A DNA stretch of 64,000 nt, taken from NCBI RefSeq assembly GCF_043555875.1, contig NZ_JBIGHW010000004.1, positions 434,001-498,000 of the forward strand, read 5' to 3'. A program made the position numbers and the translations under genes. How positions within the stretch are numbered: the stretch's first letter is position 1; every line of letters starts with the position of its first letter. The DNA comes from Pelomonas margarita (GTDB taxonomy: Bacteria > Pseudomonadota > Gammaproteobacteria > Burkholderiales > Burkholderiaceae_C). A model generated the notes under the pieces. It made no database searches. It saw only the letters and a list, made by a program, of their open reading frames with translations, and was not told the DNA's origin. Positions 42,071 through 52,200 of the stretch are shown piece by piece.

Positions 42071-44866
42071 ATGACAACGTTGAAAAAACAAGGGCGCCCT
42101 GCGCGCCGGATGGCTTTGCTGCCGGCACTGCTTGCCGCCGTGCTTTTGTCGGCCTGTGGTCGCATGACCGTCGATCAGTTGGTGGAATCGGCCGACGGCT
42201 ATGTCAAGAAGGGCGACACCAAGGCCGCCATGATCCAGCTGAAGGAGGCGCTCAGCCAGGATCCCAACGTGGCGCGCGCGCGATTCATGCTCGGCTCCGT
42301 GTTGCTTGAGATCGGCGAAGCGGCTTCTGCCGTTGTCGAGCTGCGCAAGGCGCAGCAGTTGAACTATCCGCAGGACGAGTTGGTGGCGCCGTTGGCCCGG
42401 GCGCTGGTGGCTGCTGGGCAGCACAAGGTCGTGGTGGACGAGTTCGCCGCATTGAGTCCCTCGCAGGCAGCCACATTTGCCGACCTGAAGACATCCATCG
42501 CCACGGCGCAAGCCTCGCTCGGCAAGGCCGGCGAGGCCCGCGCTGCGCTTGCGCAGGCGCTAGCCAAAGTGCCCGACTACCCGAAGGCGTTGATGCTGCA
42601 GGCCAGGCTGGCCGGCTACGAGGGTCGCACGGATGAGGCACTGGCACTGGCGGACAGGGTGCTGGCGCTGACGCCGAATGACGCCTCCGCCTGGTTCCAG
42701 AAGGGTGAGTTGTTGATGCTGGGGCGGCGGGATTCATCCAAGGCGCAGGCCGCTTTCCAGAAGGCGCTGGAGATCCAACCCTCGCACGTGTCGGCACGGG
42801 CTGCGAGCGTGGAGCTGCTGATTGCACGCAAGGAGATGAAGGAGGCTGAGCAGCAGCTGAGCGAACTGAAGAAGGCGTCGGGCAACCGGGTGTTGATCAG
42901 TTACCTGGAAGCCCAGCTGGCATTTGCCGGCGGCGACCTCAAGAAAGCTGCTGCCGCGTCCGAGTTGGCGCTCAAAGGCGCGCCAGAGGAGGTGAGCGTG
43001 TTGCAGCTGGCGGGCAACGTGCAACTGGCCACCGGTGCCCTGTTGCAGGCGGAGCGTACCCTCAGCAAAGCGCTCAGCATCCGGCCGGCCCAGCCGGGCT
43101 TGCGCACGACGCTGGCCCAGACCTATCTGCGCATGGGTGAACCGGCCAAGGCCCTGTCGACGCTGCAGCCTTTGCTGGTCAGTGGCAGCGCTGGCGCTCT
43201 CGTGCATGGGCTGGCGGGTGAGGCCGAGTTGCTGCAGGGGCATCTCGAGGCGTCGCGCGCGCAGTTTGAGCGGGCCGTCAAGCTGAACCCGAACGACACC
43301 GCCAGTCTGACCAAGCTGGCACTGGCCAGGCAGGGAACTGCTGGCTATGCGGCAACCAAGGCATCACTGCGCAAGATAGCCGCCGAGGACAGGGTCGCGA
43401 CCAGTGCCGATCTGGCCCTGATCAGCCTGCTGCTGGCCAATCAAGAACTGCCGGAGGCGTTGAAGGCCATCGATTCCATCGAAGCCAAGTTGCCAAAGAA
43501 CCCCTTACCCCACAACCTGCGCGCCAAGGTTCAAGTGCAGGTGGGTGATATCGCCAGTGCCCGCGCGAGTCTCGACAAGGCTTTGGCCATCGACCCCACC
43601 TTTTTCCCTGCCGTTGCCAGTCATGCCGCGCTAGACCTGCGCCAGCAGAATCTCGTGGCGGCCAAGGGCCGTTTCGAAGCCTTACTCAAGGCCAAGCCCA
43701 AGCACGTGGAGGCCTTGCTGGCCCTGGCCAAGCTCAGTCAGGCCGAGGGTGCTTCGCCGGCCGTGATCACGGATCTGTTGGCGCAGGCGATTCGCGGCAA
43801 TCCGACGGAACCGGCGCCACGCTTGCAGCTGATTGAACTGCAACTTGGCGCCAAGGACATCAAGGCCGCTCAGGCGACAGCCCGAGAGGCCATCAGTGCG
43901 CTGCCGGACGAGCCCGATCTGCTGGATGCGCTCGGACGTTCCGAAGCGGCCGCCGGCGAGATCGAGCAAGCCCTGGCCGCATTCAACAAGCTGGTGACGC
44001 TGGAGCCCAAGTCAGTCCGCCCCTTCATGAGGTTGGCTGGTGTGCAGGTGGCGGCCGGCAAGGCGGCCGCTGCCGAGCAGAGCCTGAAGAAGGCGTTGTC
44101 GCTGGACGCGACACATTTGCCGGCTCAGCAGGCGCTGGTGAAGGTTGCGCTTGCCAAGGGTCGGGCGGACGAAGCGATTGCCATGGCTCGGGAGGTGCAA
44201 AAACAGCGTCCGAGCGAAACCACCGGCCTCGATCTCGAAGCTGAAATTCACCTGGCAAAAGGCAAGTCCGCCGAAGCGGTCGACGTGTACCGCAAGGCGC
44301 TCAAGACGCGTCCGGCCAGCATCCTGGCGGTCAAGCTGCACATGGCGCTGCGCGGTGCCAAGCGCGACAGCGAGGCCGCGCAGTGGGCGGAAGATTGGAT
44401 CAAGGCTCAACCCCGCGATGCCGGATTCCCGGCCTATCTGGGCGACGTCGCCCTGCGCCAGCAACAGTTTGACGTTGCCGAGCGTCAGTTCCGTCGAGTG
44501 GTGGAGCTGTTGCCCGAGAACAGCGATGCGCTGAACAACATTGCCTATGCGATGGCAAGGCAGGGCAAGTCGGGCGGCATGGCGTTTGTCGAACGCGCCT
44601 TGAAGTTGCGCCCCGACAGCCCGGGCTATCTGGACACTCAGGCTGCGGTGTTGGCCGCCGACAAGCAACTGGTGCGCGCGCTGGAGGTTCAGCGGCGTGC
44701 GGTGACCCTGGATGGGGACAACGGCATCCTGCGCCTGAACCTGGCCAAGCTCTTGATCGAAGCCGGCGACAAGGCTGCAGCCAAGAAGGAGCTGACTCCC
44801 CTCAAGGACATGGGTGTGCGTTTTGCTGCTCATGCCGAAGTTGCCCGACTGTGGGCTGCGCTCTGA
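42071..44866 (+). CDS. prsT: PEP-CTERM system TPR-repeat lipoprotein PrsT
   Basis: 931 residues. The ATG at 42071 has GGGAG upstream and gives a lipoprotein signal (RRMALLPALLAAVLLSAC). The rest is almost entirely TPR units (for example GDTKAAMIQLKEALSQDPN, AWFQKGELLMLGRRDSSKAQAAF, NSDALNNIAYAMARQG), about 24 repeats of 34 residues. This length and composition match PrsT of PEP-CTERM loci. It probably acts as a periplasmic scaffold for exopolysaccharide export. A 225-base gap separates it from prsR, so it may have its own promoter. Confidence 0.88.
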   Translation: MTTLKKQGRPARRMALLPALLAAVLLSACGRMTVDQLVESADGYVKKGDTKAAMIQLKEALSQDPNVARARFMLGSVLLEIGEAASAVVELRKAQQLNYPQDELVAPLARALVAAGQHKVVVDEFAALSPSQAATFADLKTSIATAQASLGKAGEARAALAQALAKVPDYPKALMLQARLAGYEGRTDEALALADRVLALTPNDASAWFQKGELLMLGRRDSSKAQAAFQKALEIQPSHVSARAASVELLIARKEMKEAEQQLSELKKASGNRVLISYLEAQLAFAGGDLKKAAAASELALKGAPEEVSVLQLAGNVQLATGALLQAERTLSKALSIRPAQPGLRTTLAQTYLRMGEPAKALSTLQPLLVSGSAGALVHGLAGEAELLQGHLEASRAQFERAVKLNPNDTASLTKLALARQGTAGYAATKASLRKIAAEDRVATSADLALISLLLANQELPEALKAIDSIEAKLPKNPLPHNLRAKVQVQVGDIASARASLDKALAIDPTFFPAVASHAALDLRQQNLVAAKGRFEALLKAKPKHVEALLALAKLSQAEGASPAVITDLLAQAIRGNPTEPAPRLQLIELQLGAKDIKAAQATAREAISALPDEPDLLDALGRSEAAAGEIEQALAAFNKLVTLEPKSVRPFMRLAGVQVAAGKAAAAEQSLKKALSLDATHLPAQQALVKVALAKGRADEAIAMAREVQKQRPSETTGLDLEAEIHLAKGKSAEAVDVYRKALKTRPASILAVKLHMALRGAKRDSEAAQWAEDWIKAQPRDAGFPAYLGDVALRQQQFDVAERQFRRVVELLPENSDALNNIAYAMARQGKSGGMAFVERALKLRPDSPGYLDTQAAVLAADKQLVRALEVQRRAVTLDGDNGILRLNLAKLLIEAGDKAAAKKELTPLKDMGVRFAAHAEVARLWAAL

Positions 44867-44950
44867 CGGGTGTCGGAATTCTTTTCAGTGGCCGAAATGA
44901 GCGCAACATGCTTGTGGAAAAATCTAACCGGGACAGTGACTTGCGTCGTC

Positions 44951-44965
44951 TGGCACGGTGTGTGC
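44951..44965 (+). promoter_or_regulatory. Sigma-54 (-24/-12) promoter of the first PEP-CTERM gene
   Basis: TGGCACGGTGTGTGC keeps the GG and GC dinucleotides exactly ten bases apart and matches TGGCACG perfectly at -24; only one base departs from TTGC at -12. It lies 55 bases before the start codon. With prsK-prsR just upstream, PrsR control is likely. Confidence 0.8.
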
Positions 44966-45020
44966 TTTTAAAGGGTGTCACTGAGGCAAATCGGCCTCGG
45001 TTTAGCCAAGGGTCGGAATC

Positions 45021-46085
45021 ATGATCAAGCATTCGAAAGTCAAGACGATCGCCGCAGTCGCCAGCGCCTGCGCCGCTCTGTTCGCCGCAGCGCCTGCCAG
45101 CGCTTATGTCTACGCTGTTTCCAAGCTGGAAATCAAAGATCTGGATATCGGCATCGTCCCGGCTGGCGCAGCCAACACGGCTATCAACGACGTCGGTGCG
45201 GCTTCGAACTACACGTTCAACCTCACGAACACGGCGTCCTTCACGCCCATCGGTGGCGTGACTGCCACTGACAGTGGTGGTGGTTCTTGCACGGGCCAGG
45301 TTTTGCCGAGCCCGAGCACTCTTTGCAACAACAGCGGCGGTCCGATTTTGGGCGCCAAGGTTGCAAACGCACCTGGCCTGCTTTCGCTGCGTGCTGAAGA
45401 CAACTTTGCCATCCTGGGTTCGAACAACACGCAGAGCTACAGCAATGCGGACTCGGAAATCACGACCGCCAAGTTGGTGAATTTGGACGGCACCAAGACC
45501 AACACAGTTCAGATTGCTGAGTCGCTGCTGAACGTGAACGGCACGGCCAAGGCCAACACAGAGGTTAAGTCGACGACTACGCTGCTGACGTCGATCTTTA
45601 CCACCAGCGATACCGACTTGTATGTCTCCTTCGAGGCGCTGCTGACCCTCAAGGGCAACATCGCCGAAAGTTCGGGCGGGGTCTACACGTCTTCTGCCGG
45701 TTCCAATGTGACGTTCACGCTTTCCAACAACATCACCGGCGACGAGTGGACCTGGAACCCATCGGGCAACACGGCCACAAACAACTGCGTGGATCAAGAC
45801 GACGTTGTGGCTGCGAATTGCACGGAATTGAATGACGGCGGCAACCTGAACGTGACCCGCTCGCGGTCGTTCAACCCGTCTGGTTACGACGCATCGTTCG
45901 ATAGCTTCAAGAGTTTTGGCCTGAAGATTGCCAATCTGGCTGCCGGCAGCTACTCGCTCTCGCTTCAGGCAACGACTACGACGTCCGTGGATCGCTTGCA
46001 TGTGCCTGAACCGGGCTCCTTGGCCCTGGCTGGTTTGGCACTTCTGGGTTTGGGTGCTGTGAGCCGTCGCTCGCGCAAGCAGTGA
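45021..46085 (+). CDS. PEP-CTERM sorted secreted protein
   Basis: 354 residues. Signal peptide TIAAVASACAALFAAAPASA, then a Thr/Ser/Asn/Gly-rich, probably all-beta surface domain with few charged residues and four Cys. The C-terminus is a full sorting signal: VPEPGSLALAGLALLGLGA and the basic tail SRRSRKQ. Exosortase would cleave at the PEP motif and attach the protein within the exopolysaccharide matrix. Its sigma-54 promoter and place after prsT suggest it is a main target of the PrsK/PrsR pair. GC is lower than in neighbours, common for such proteins. Function in floc or biofilm structure is inferred from homologues. Confidence 0.88.
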   Translation: MIKHSKVKTIAAVASACAALFAAAPASAYVYAVSKLEIKDLDIGIVPAGAANTAINDVGAASNYTFNLTNTASFTPIGGVTATDSGGGSCTGQVLPSPSTLCNNSGGPILGAKVANAPGLLSLRAEDNFAILGSNNTQSYSNADSEITTAKLVNLDGTKTNTVQIAESLLNVNGTAKANTEVKSTTTLLTSIFTTSDTDLYVSFEALLTLKGNIAESSGGVYTSSAGSNVTFTLSNNITGDEWTWNPSGNTATNNCVDQDDVVAANCTELNDGGNLNVTRSRSFNPSGYDASFDSFKSFGLKIANLAAGSYSLSLQATTTTSVDRLHVPEPGSLALAGLALLGLGAVSRRSRKQ

Positions 46086-46092
46086 TTGGTTG

Positions 46093-46119
46093 AACAGGCC
46101 AGCTCTTGGCTGGCCTGTT
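46093..46119 (+). terminator. Hairpin after the first PEP-CTERM gene
   Basis: AACAGGCCAGC (46093-46103) pairs perfectly with 46109-46119 over a five-base loop, eight bases after the stop codon. No T run follows, so it may stabilise the mRNA end or work with the palindrome at 46159. Confidence 0.55.
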
Positions 46120-46158
46120 CGCCAGTGCGCACTCGATGTGCACATTGCCAAAAAGAGA

Positions 46159-46190
46159 CAAAAGGGAGCGCATGCATGCGCTCCCTTTTG
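46159..46190. terminator. 32-base perfect palindrome, probable bidirectional terminator
   Basis: CAAAAGGGAGCGCATG is followed at once by its exact complement (46175-46190). As RNA it gives a GC-rich stem flanked by A and T runs on both sides, the form of an intrinsic terminator in either direction. Confidence 0.75.
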
Positions 46191-46285
46191 CTTTGGCTCT
46201 TTGCGCCCTGCTTCGTGGCGGGGCAGACGTCCACAGTCATTGCTAGGAACGGTGCGGGGTGGCGGAACGTTTTGGGCTGACCGGT

Positions 46286-46459
46286 CCAGCCAAGGTGGCT
46301 GGCCAGGTACGAATTGGCCACGCCGTGGAAGCGGGGCATCCAGCCTTTGATCCTGGCGTGATACGCGTTGGCGTTCTGAATGTGCCAAGCGCCCTGGGCG
46401 CCAACAGCTGGCACGCTCAAGCCGACAGGCTCGCCGCTGGTGGCGATGCTCTGACGCAG
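46286..46459 (-). pseudogene. Remnant of an IS1595-family transposase (C-terminal end)
   Basis: The minus strand reads GAWHIQNANAYHARIKGWM followed by RFHGVANSYLASHLGW, the typical end of IS1595/ISXO2-like transposases. The frame has no start, no DDE/N catalytic part and runs into unrelated sequence on both sides. No inverted terminal repeats were identified. It marks an old insertion in the 550-base gap between the two PEP-CTERM genes. Confidence 0.65.
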
Positions 46460-46639
46460 CCCCCTCCCCCCTGACTGGGGGTGTCGGCAGCGTTGACACT
46501 GCCTGGGCTGGAGTCCGCAGTGGACGCTGCAAGTCCATGATTTATATGAAGAAAAAGCCAGGCCTGAATCGTGCTTACTGCTGACTGCAGCGCCGCGCAA
46601 GGGTCGTTGCGCCCTGAAATTTCCGAACGCAGGTCCTCC

Positions 46640-47404
46640 ATGACGCGCTTTAACCGCCTTTTCGCCGCCGCCAGCCTCGCCCTTGGCCTCGCTAGCTCGG
46701 CGCTCGCCGCCCCCGTGCTGATGCACGACTACACCCTGAACGGCACGCTGGCCGATGCCCTGGGTGGCCCCAGCCTCGTGGCGATCAATGCCGGCGGCAC
46801 CGATGGCACGATCGGCGCCACCGGCTTCAGCTTCCCGAAGAACTCCGGCCTGCAATTGACCAATGGCAGCTTCAATGCGGCCAACTACTCGATCGAGATG
46901 GCATTCAGCTTCGACGAGATCGGCAGCTGGCGCCGGATCATCGACTTCAAGGAGCGCAGCACCGACACCGGCCTGTACAACCTGAGCGGCGCCATCGCCT
47001 TCTACCCGTACACCACCGGCAGCGGCCTGTTCGCTCCGGGGCAGATGGTGAACATCATCATCACGCGCGACGACGCCACCGACATGTTCAATGTCTATGC
47101 AAACGGTGCTTCGGTACTCAGCCTGCTCGACACGGCCGGCGATGCGGTGTTCAGTACGGCGAATGAGACCGTCAATTTCTTCCGTGACGACCTTCCAGTG
47201 CCCAACGAGGCCTCGGCGGGCTTTGTCGACCGCATCCGCTTCTTCGACGGCGTCCTCTCCGCCACCGAAGCCCGCTGCCTGCAGACCGCCGATCCGGCCG
47301 CCTGCGGCGTGGCCAGCGGCGGCACCGTGCCGGAGCCGGCCAGCTTGGGCCTCGTGGGCCTCGCACTGCTGGGCCTGGGCGCCGCCCGCCGCCGCCGCGC
47401 CTGA
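46640..47404 (+). CDS. PEP-CTERM sorted protein with a LamG-like domain
   Basis: 254 residues. Signal peptide (RLFAAASLALGLASSALA) then a concanavalin/LamG-like beta-sandwich: MHDYTLNGTLADALGGPSLV, YSIEMAFSFDEIGSWRRIIDFKERSTDTGLY, MVNIIITRDDATDMFNVYANG and VDRIRFFDGVLSATEA. The C-terminus VPEPASLGLVGLALLGLGA with tail ARRRRA is the sorting signal. Unlike the first PEP-CTERM gene, no convincing sigma-54 promoter was found. Probably a sugar-binding matrix protein. A terminator follows. Confidence 0.87.
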   Translation: MTRFNRLFAAASLALGLASSALAAPVLMHDYTLNGTLADALGGPSLVAINAGGTDGTIGATGFSFPKNSGLQLTNGSFNAANYSIEMAFSFDEIGSWRRIIDFKERSTDTGLYNLSGAIAFYPYTTGSGLFAPGQMVNIIITRDDATDMFNVYANGASVLSLLDTAGDAVFSTANETVNFFRDDLPVPNEASAGFVDRIRFFDGVLSATEARCLQTADPAACGVASGGTVPEPASLGLVGLALLGLGAARRRRA

Positions 47405-47444
47405 GCCCGCCACGCCTGGGTGGCAAGGTCACTCAGATCCTGGG

Positions 47445-47469
47445 AAGCCCCGCCAAGACGGGGCTTTTT
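47445..47469 (+). terminator. Rho-independent terminator after the second PEP-CTERM gene
   Basis: AAGCCCCG (47445-47452) pairs with CGGGGCTT (47459-47466) over a six-base loop and is followed by TTTTTC. Confidence 0.9.
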
Positions 47470-47896
47470 CATGGCCGGCGAACACTGCGTCGTGCGGCGA
47501 AAGCCAGGCTCACTTCGCCAGGTCGACCAGGCCGGCCCTCGCCAGCGCGTCGCGATGCTTCTACTTCGCGGCATCGAGGATGCAGGCGCTGTTCAGCGCA
47601 GATCGTCGCTTTGATGTGTAGCTTTCGGCGCTTGAATCTTCGACTCGTGACCCGGTGACTGATTCAGGTCCCCGAGTGTGAGTCCGACTTGAAGACGCGG
47701 AGTACAGCAATCGCTGCATACCGGCCGACTTGCCGGCCAGTCGAAATTGGGCAATCGGGCGCAAGCGTGACCTCGACCACCCGGACAGGCCGCAGACCCG
47801 AATCGCAACGCTTCGGGCATCGCCTGGCGCCTCAACATGTCGTCGCGTGCCTCGTCCCCGCGCCGGCCTGCCGGCCCGCGCAAGGACTGGCGAGCA
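47470..47896. other. Non-coding gap between the PEP-CTERM locus and the efflux operon
   Basis: About 430 bases with stops in most frames and no recognised domain. A short GGCC-rich hairpin (GGCCGACTTGCCGGCC near 47725) is the only clear structure. It separates convergent transcription units, so promoters are not expected. Confidence 0.5.
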
Positions 47897-49279
47897 CTAC
47901 CGCCCGCCCAGCACGCGCAGCAGCGTGACGCGGTTGGCCTGCTCGGTCTGGCGCAGCGTCACCAGCGCTTGCTGGGCTGTGGCGAGCGTGCGTTGCGCGT
48001 CCAGCAGGTCCAGCTGGCTGCTGCCGCCCAGGCGGTAGCTCTGCTCGGCCAGGCGCAGTGCCAGCTCTGCTGCTGCCACCTGGGCCTGCTGGGCCTGCAG
48101 CCGTTCGGCCAGGCTGTCGCGCACGGCGAGCGCATCGGCCACCTCGCGGAAGGCCGATTGCAGCGCCGCCTCGTAGCTGGCCAGCGCCTGGCGGCGGCTG
48201 GCCTCGTTGGCGTCGACCTGCGCGGCGCGCGCGCCACCGTCGAACAGCGGCAGGTCCAGCTGCGGCACCAGGCTCCAGAAGCCGGTGCCGCTCTGGAACA
48301 GGCCGTCCAGCTCCGGCGAGCGGGTGCCGGCGCTGGCCGTCAGCGTGAGCCGCGGGAAGCGTGCCGCGCGGGCCGCGCCCACGTCGAAGGCGGCAGCCTG
48401 CAGCGCCTGCTCGGCGGCTCGCAGGTCGGGGCGCTGCAGCAGCACATCGGCCGGCAAGCCCGGCGGCAGGGCGGGTAGGGCGGTCACGGGGGCCAGGTCC
48501 TGCGCGGCCGGCAGCAGGCTATCGGGCAGCGGCTGGCCGGCCAGCAGTTCCAGCTGCAGCCGGGCCTGCGCGACGGCGGTCTGCGCGCGCGCGGCCTCGC
48601 CGCGTGCTGCTTCGTGGGCGGTCTGCGCGCGCGCCAGCTCCAGCCCCGAGGCGGCACCGAGCTGGTGGCGCTGCGTGGTCAGCGCCAGCGTGCGCTGCTG
48701 GCTGTCGCGCAGTTGCCGGGCTAACGTCAGGCGTTGCTGCTCGGCGGCCAGCGTCAGCCAGGCGTTGCTGGCCTCGGCGACGAGGCTGAGCCGCGCGCTG
48801 CGCTGCGTTTCCTGCTGGGCTAGGTAGCGGGCCATGGCCGCGCCTTCAAGGCTGCCCAGGTGGTTGAAGAAGTCGATCTCGTAGCTGGCCAGGCCCAGGT
48901 TGACAGCGTAGCTGCTGGTGGTGCTGCCACCGGCAGCCTGCGCGCGCGTTGCCGAGGCACTGGCGTTGGCGTCGGGGATGCGGTCGGCCTGCGTGATGCG
49001 GTACTGCGCCCGCACGCGCTCCACGGCGGCCGCGCTGGCCCGCAAGCTGCGGTTCTGCGCCAGCGCGATGCCGACGACCTGGCGCAGCCGCGCGTCGGTG
49101 AAGAAGGCGTCCCATTCATGCGCCGCGTCGGCGGCGGTGGCGGGTGAGGGCGTGGCGGCGGCGCGGAAGTCCTCGCGCAGCGGCGGCGTGGGCTTGTCGG
49201 TGGCCGGCACGAGGCTGGCGCAGCCGCCTAGCAGCAGGGCGGCGGTCAGCGCGGTCAGGGTCAGATGTTGCTTGTTCAT
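47897..49279 (-). CDS. OprM/NodT-family outer membrane efflux lipoprotein
   Basis: 460 residues with a lipoprotein signal (LTLTALTAALLLGGC). Two repeated outer membrane factor halves are visible (about 60-260 and 265-460), each with long coiled coils, such as EQQRLTLARQLRDSQQRTLALTTQRHQLGAAS and LPADVLLQRPDLRAAEQALQAA. It forms the trimeric outer-membrane duct of a tripartite pump. The start overlaps the RND gene stop by ATGA, so the order of transcription is adaptor, pump, duct. Confidence 0.92.
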   Translation of the reverse strand: MNKQHLTLTALTAALLLGGCASLVPATDKPTPPLREDFRAAATPSPATAADAAHEWDAFFTDARLRQVVGIALAQNRSLRASAAAVERVRAQYRITQADRIPDANASASATRAQAAGGSTTSSYAVNLGLASYEIDFFNHLGSLEGAAMARYLAQQETQRSARLSLVAEASNAWLTLAAEQQRLTLARQLRDSQQRTLALTTQRHQLGAASGLELARAQTAHEAARGEAARAQTAVAQARLQLELLAGQPLPDSLLPAAQDLAPVTALPALPPGLPADVLLQRPDLRAAEQALQAAAFDVGAARAARFPRLTLTASAGTRSPELDGLFQSGTGFWSLVPQLDLPLFDGGARAAQVDANEASRRQALASYEAALQSAFREVADALAVRDSLAERLQAQQAQVAAAELALRLAEQSYRLGGSSQLDLLDAQRTLATAQQALVTLRQTEQANRVTLLRVLGGR

Positions 49280-52200
49280 GCCTGGCCTCCCGCCTGCGCG
49301 GCTGCCGATGGTTGGCGCACGAAGCGCTGCCGCACCCACAGGTAGAACAGCGGCACGAAGAAGATGCCCAGCACTGTGGCGCTGGCCATGCCGCCGAGCA
49401 CGCCGATGCCGATAGCACGCTGCGAGCCGGAGCCGGCGCCGCTGCTGTAGGCCAGCGGCAGCACGCCCATCATGAAGGCCAGCGAGGTCATGAGGATGGG
49501 GCGCAGGCGCTGGCGGCTGGCCTTCAGCGTGGCGTCGATCAGGCTCATGCCCTGCTGCATCAGCGTCTGCGCGAACTCCACGATGAGGATGGCGTTCTTG
49601 GCGCTCAGGCCCACGGTGGTCAGCAGCCCGACCTGGAAGAACACGTCGTTGTTCTGCCCGCCGAGGTGGCTGGCGATCAGCGCGCCGAAGATGCCCAGCG
49701 GCACCACCAGCATCACGCTGAACGGCACCGACCAGCTCTCGTACAGCGCGGCCAGGCACAGGAAGATGAACAGCACCGACACCGCGTACAGCAGCGGCGC
49801 CTGGTCGCCCGACAGCCGCTCCTGGTAGGACCGGCCCGACCACTCGTAGCCGATGCCCGGCGGCAGTTCGCGCAGCACCTCTTCCATGGCCTTCATGGCG
49901 GCACCGGAGCTGACGCCCGGAGGCACGTCGGCCTGCATCTCGTAGGCCGAGCTGCCGTTGTAGCGCACCAGCTGGCGCGGGCCGTTGGTCCACTTGGTGG
50001 TGGCGAAGGCGGCGAAGGACACCATCTGCCCGGCGGTGTTGCGCACGTACCAGTGCTTGATGGCGTCAGGGTCGGCGCGGAATGCCGCGTCGCCCTGCAC
50101 CAGCACGCGCTTGACGCGGCCGCGGTCGATGAAGTCGTTCACGTAGGCCCCGCCCAGCGCGATGGACATGGTGTCGTTGATGACGCTGGGCTGCACGCCC
50201 AGCACGCCGGCCTTGTGGTCGTCGATGCTGATCTGCAGCTGCGGCGTCTCGGTCAGGCTGTTGGTGCGGGCTCGGCTGAGCTCGGGGTGCTGGTTGGCCA
50301 GCTCGATGAGTTGCTCGCGCGCCTCGATGAGCTTGTCCTGCCCCAGGCCGCCCAGGTCCTGCAGGAAGAGCTGGATGCCGGCGCTGCCGCCCAGGCCGCG
50401 CACGGTGGGCGGCATGACGATGAAGATGCTGGCGTCGCGCACGCGCCGGCCCAGCTCGCGCGTGAAGCGCTCGGCCAGCGCGGCCGCGCCCTCCTCAGCG
50501 CGCGGGCGGTCCTTCCAGTCCTTCAGGCGGATGAAGCCCTGGCCCGAGCCCTGGTCGCCACCGGCGCCGCGCACGACGTTGTAGAACAGCACGACGTCCT
50601 GCTCGGCTAGGTAGGCCTCCAGCTGCTGCATCACCACTTCCAGCCGCTCGTTGGTGGCGCCGGGCGCCATGCGCACTTGGATCTGCAGGCCGCCCTGGTC
50701 CTCGTCCGGCAGGAATGAGGTCGGCAGGCTCTTGTACATCCAGGCCATGCCGGCGATGACGGCCAGGTAGACGGCGAAGCTGCGCACGCCGCGGCGCGTC
50801 AGCCAGGAGACGCCGCGCACATAGCGTTCGGTGAAGGCGTCGAAGCGGCGGTTGAAGCCGCCGAAGAACCAGTCCAGCGGCTTGCCCAGCGGGCCGGTGT
50901 GGGCCGCATGCTCACCCTTGCCGACCGGCTTGAGCACGGTGGCGCACAGCGCGGGCGACAGCGTCATCGCCACCAGCACCGACAGCACCATCGCGCTGAC
51001 CACGGTGATGGAGAACTGGCGGTAGATGATGCCGGTGGACCCGCCGAAGAAGGCCATGGGGATGAACACCGCCGACAGCACGACGGCGATGCCCACCAGC
51101 GCGCCGGTGATCTCCTTCATGCTCTGGCGCGTGGCCTCCTTGGGCGACAGGCCTTCCTCGCGCATCAGGCGCTCGACGTTCTCGACGACAACGATGGCGT
51201 CGTCCACCAGCAGGCCGATGGCCAGCACCAGGCCGAACATGGTCAGCGAGTTGATGGAGAAGCCGGCCACCGCCAGCACGCCGAAGGTGCCCAGCAGCAC
51301 CACGGGCACGGCGATCGCAGGGATTAGCGTGGCGCGCAGGTTCTGCATGAACAGATACATGATGGCCACGACGAGGATGATGGCCTCGATCAGCGTCTGC
51401 ACCACGCCCTCGATGGACACGCGGATGAAGGGCGTTGTGTCGTAGGTGACCGTGGCCTTGTAGCCGGGCGGGAAGAAGGGCTCCAGTTCCTTGAGCTTGG
51501 CCTTCACCGCGTCGCCCGTGGCCAGCGCATTGGCGCCGCTAGCTGGGAAGATGGCCAGGCCGGCGGCTGGCCGGCCGCTGGAGCGCACATTGGTGGTGTA
51601 GCTGTCGCGGCCGAGTTCCACGCGAGCCACATCGCCCAGGCGCAGCGCCGAGCCGTCGGCCTGCACGCGCAGCACGATGGCCTTGAACTCCTCGGCCGTC
51701 GTGAGCTTGGAGCGGGCCGTGATGATGGCGGTGAGCCGCTGGCCCTCGGGCGCCGGCAGCGCGCCCACCTGTCCTGCCGAGACCTCGGTGTTCTGCTGCT
51801 GCAGCGCGGTGCGGATGTCACCGGGCACGAGGTTGTAGCGCTGCAGTTTGAGCGGGTCCAGCCAGACGCGCATCGCGTAGCCGGAGCCGAACACGTTGAC
51901 GTCGCCTACGCCCTCCACGCGGCTGATCACGTCCACCAGCGTGGCGTTCAGGTAGTCGCCCAGGTCGCTGGAGCTGGTGCTGGGGTCGTCGCTGGTGAGC
52001 ATGGCGATCATCAGGAAGTCGGTGCCCGACTTCGTGACGCGCACGCCCTGTGCCTGCACCGCTTGCGGCAGCCGGCTGATGATGGACTGCACCTTGTTCT
52101 GCACCTGCACCTGGGCGGTGTCGGGATTGGTGCCGGCCACGAAGGTCAGCGTCGTGCTGGCGCTTCCGGTGGCGCTGCTGGTGGACTCGATGGACAGCAG

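Noticed and set aside
46511..46530. Sigma-54 promoter before the second PEP-CTERM gene
   Set aside because: A TGG and a GC occur at the right spacing near here, but the other consensus bases do not match.
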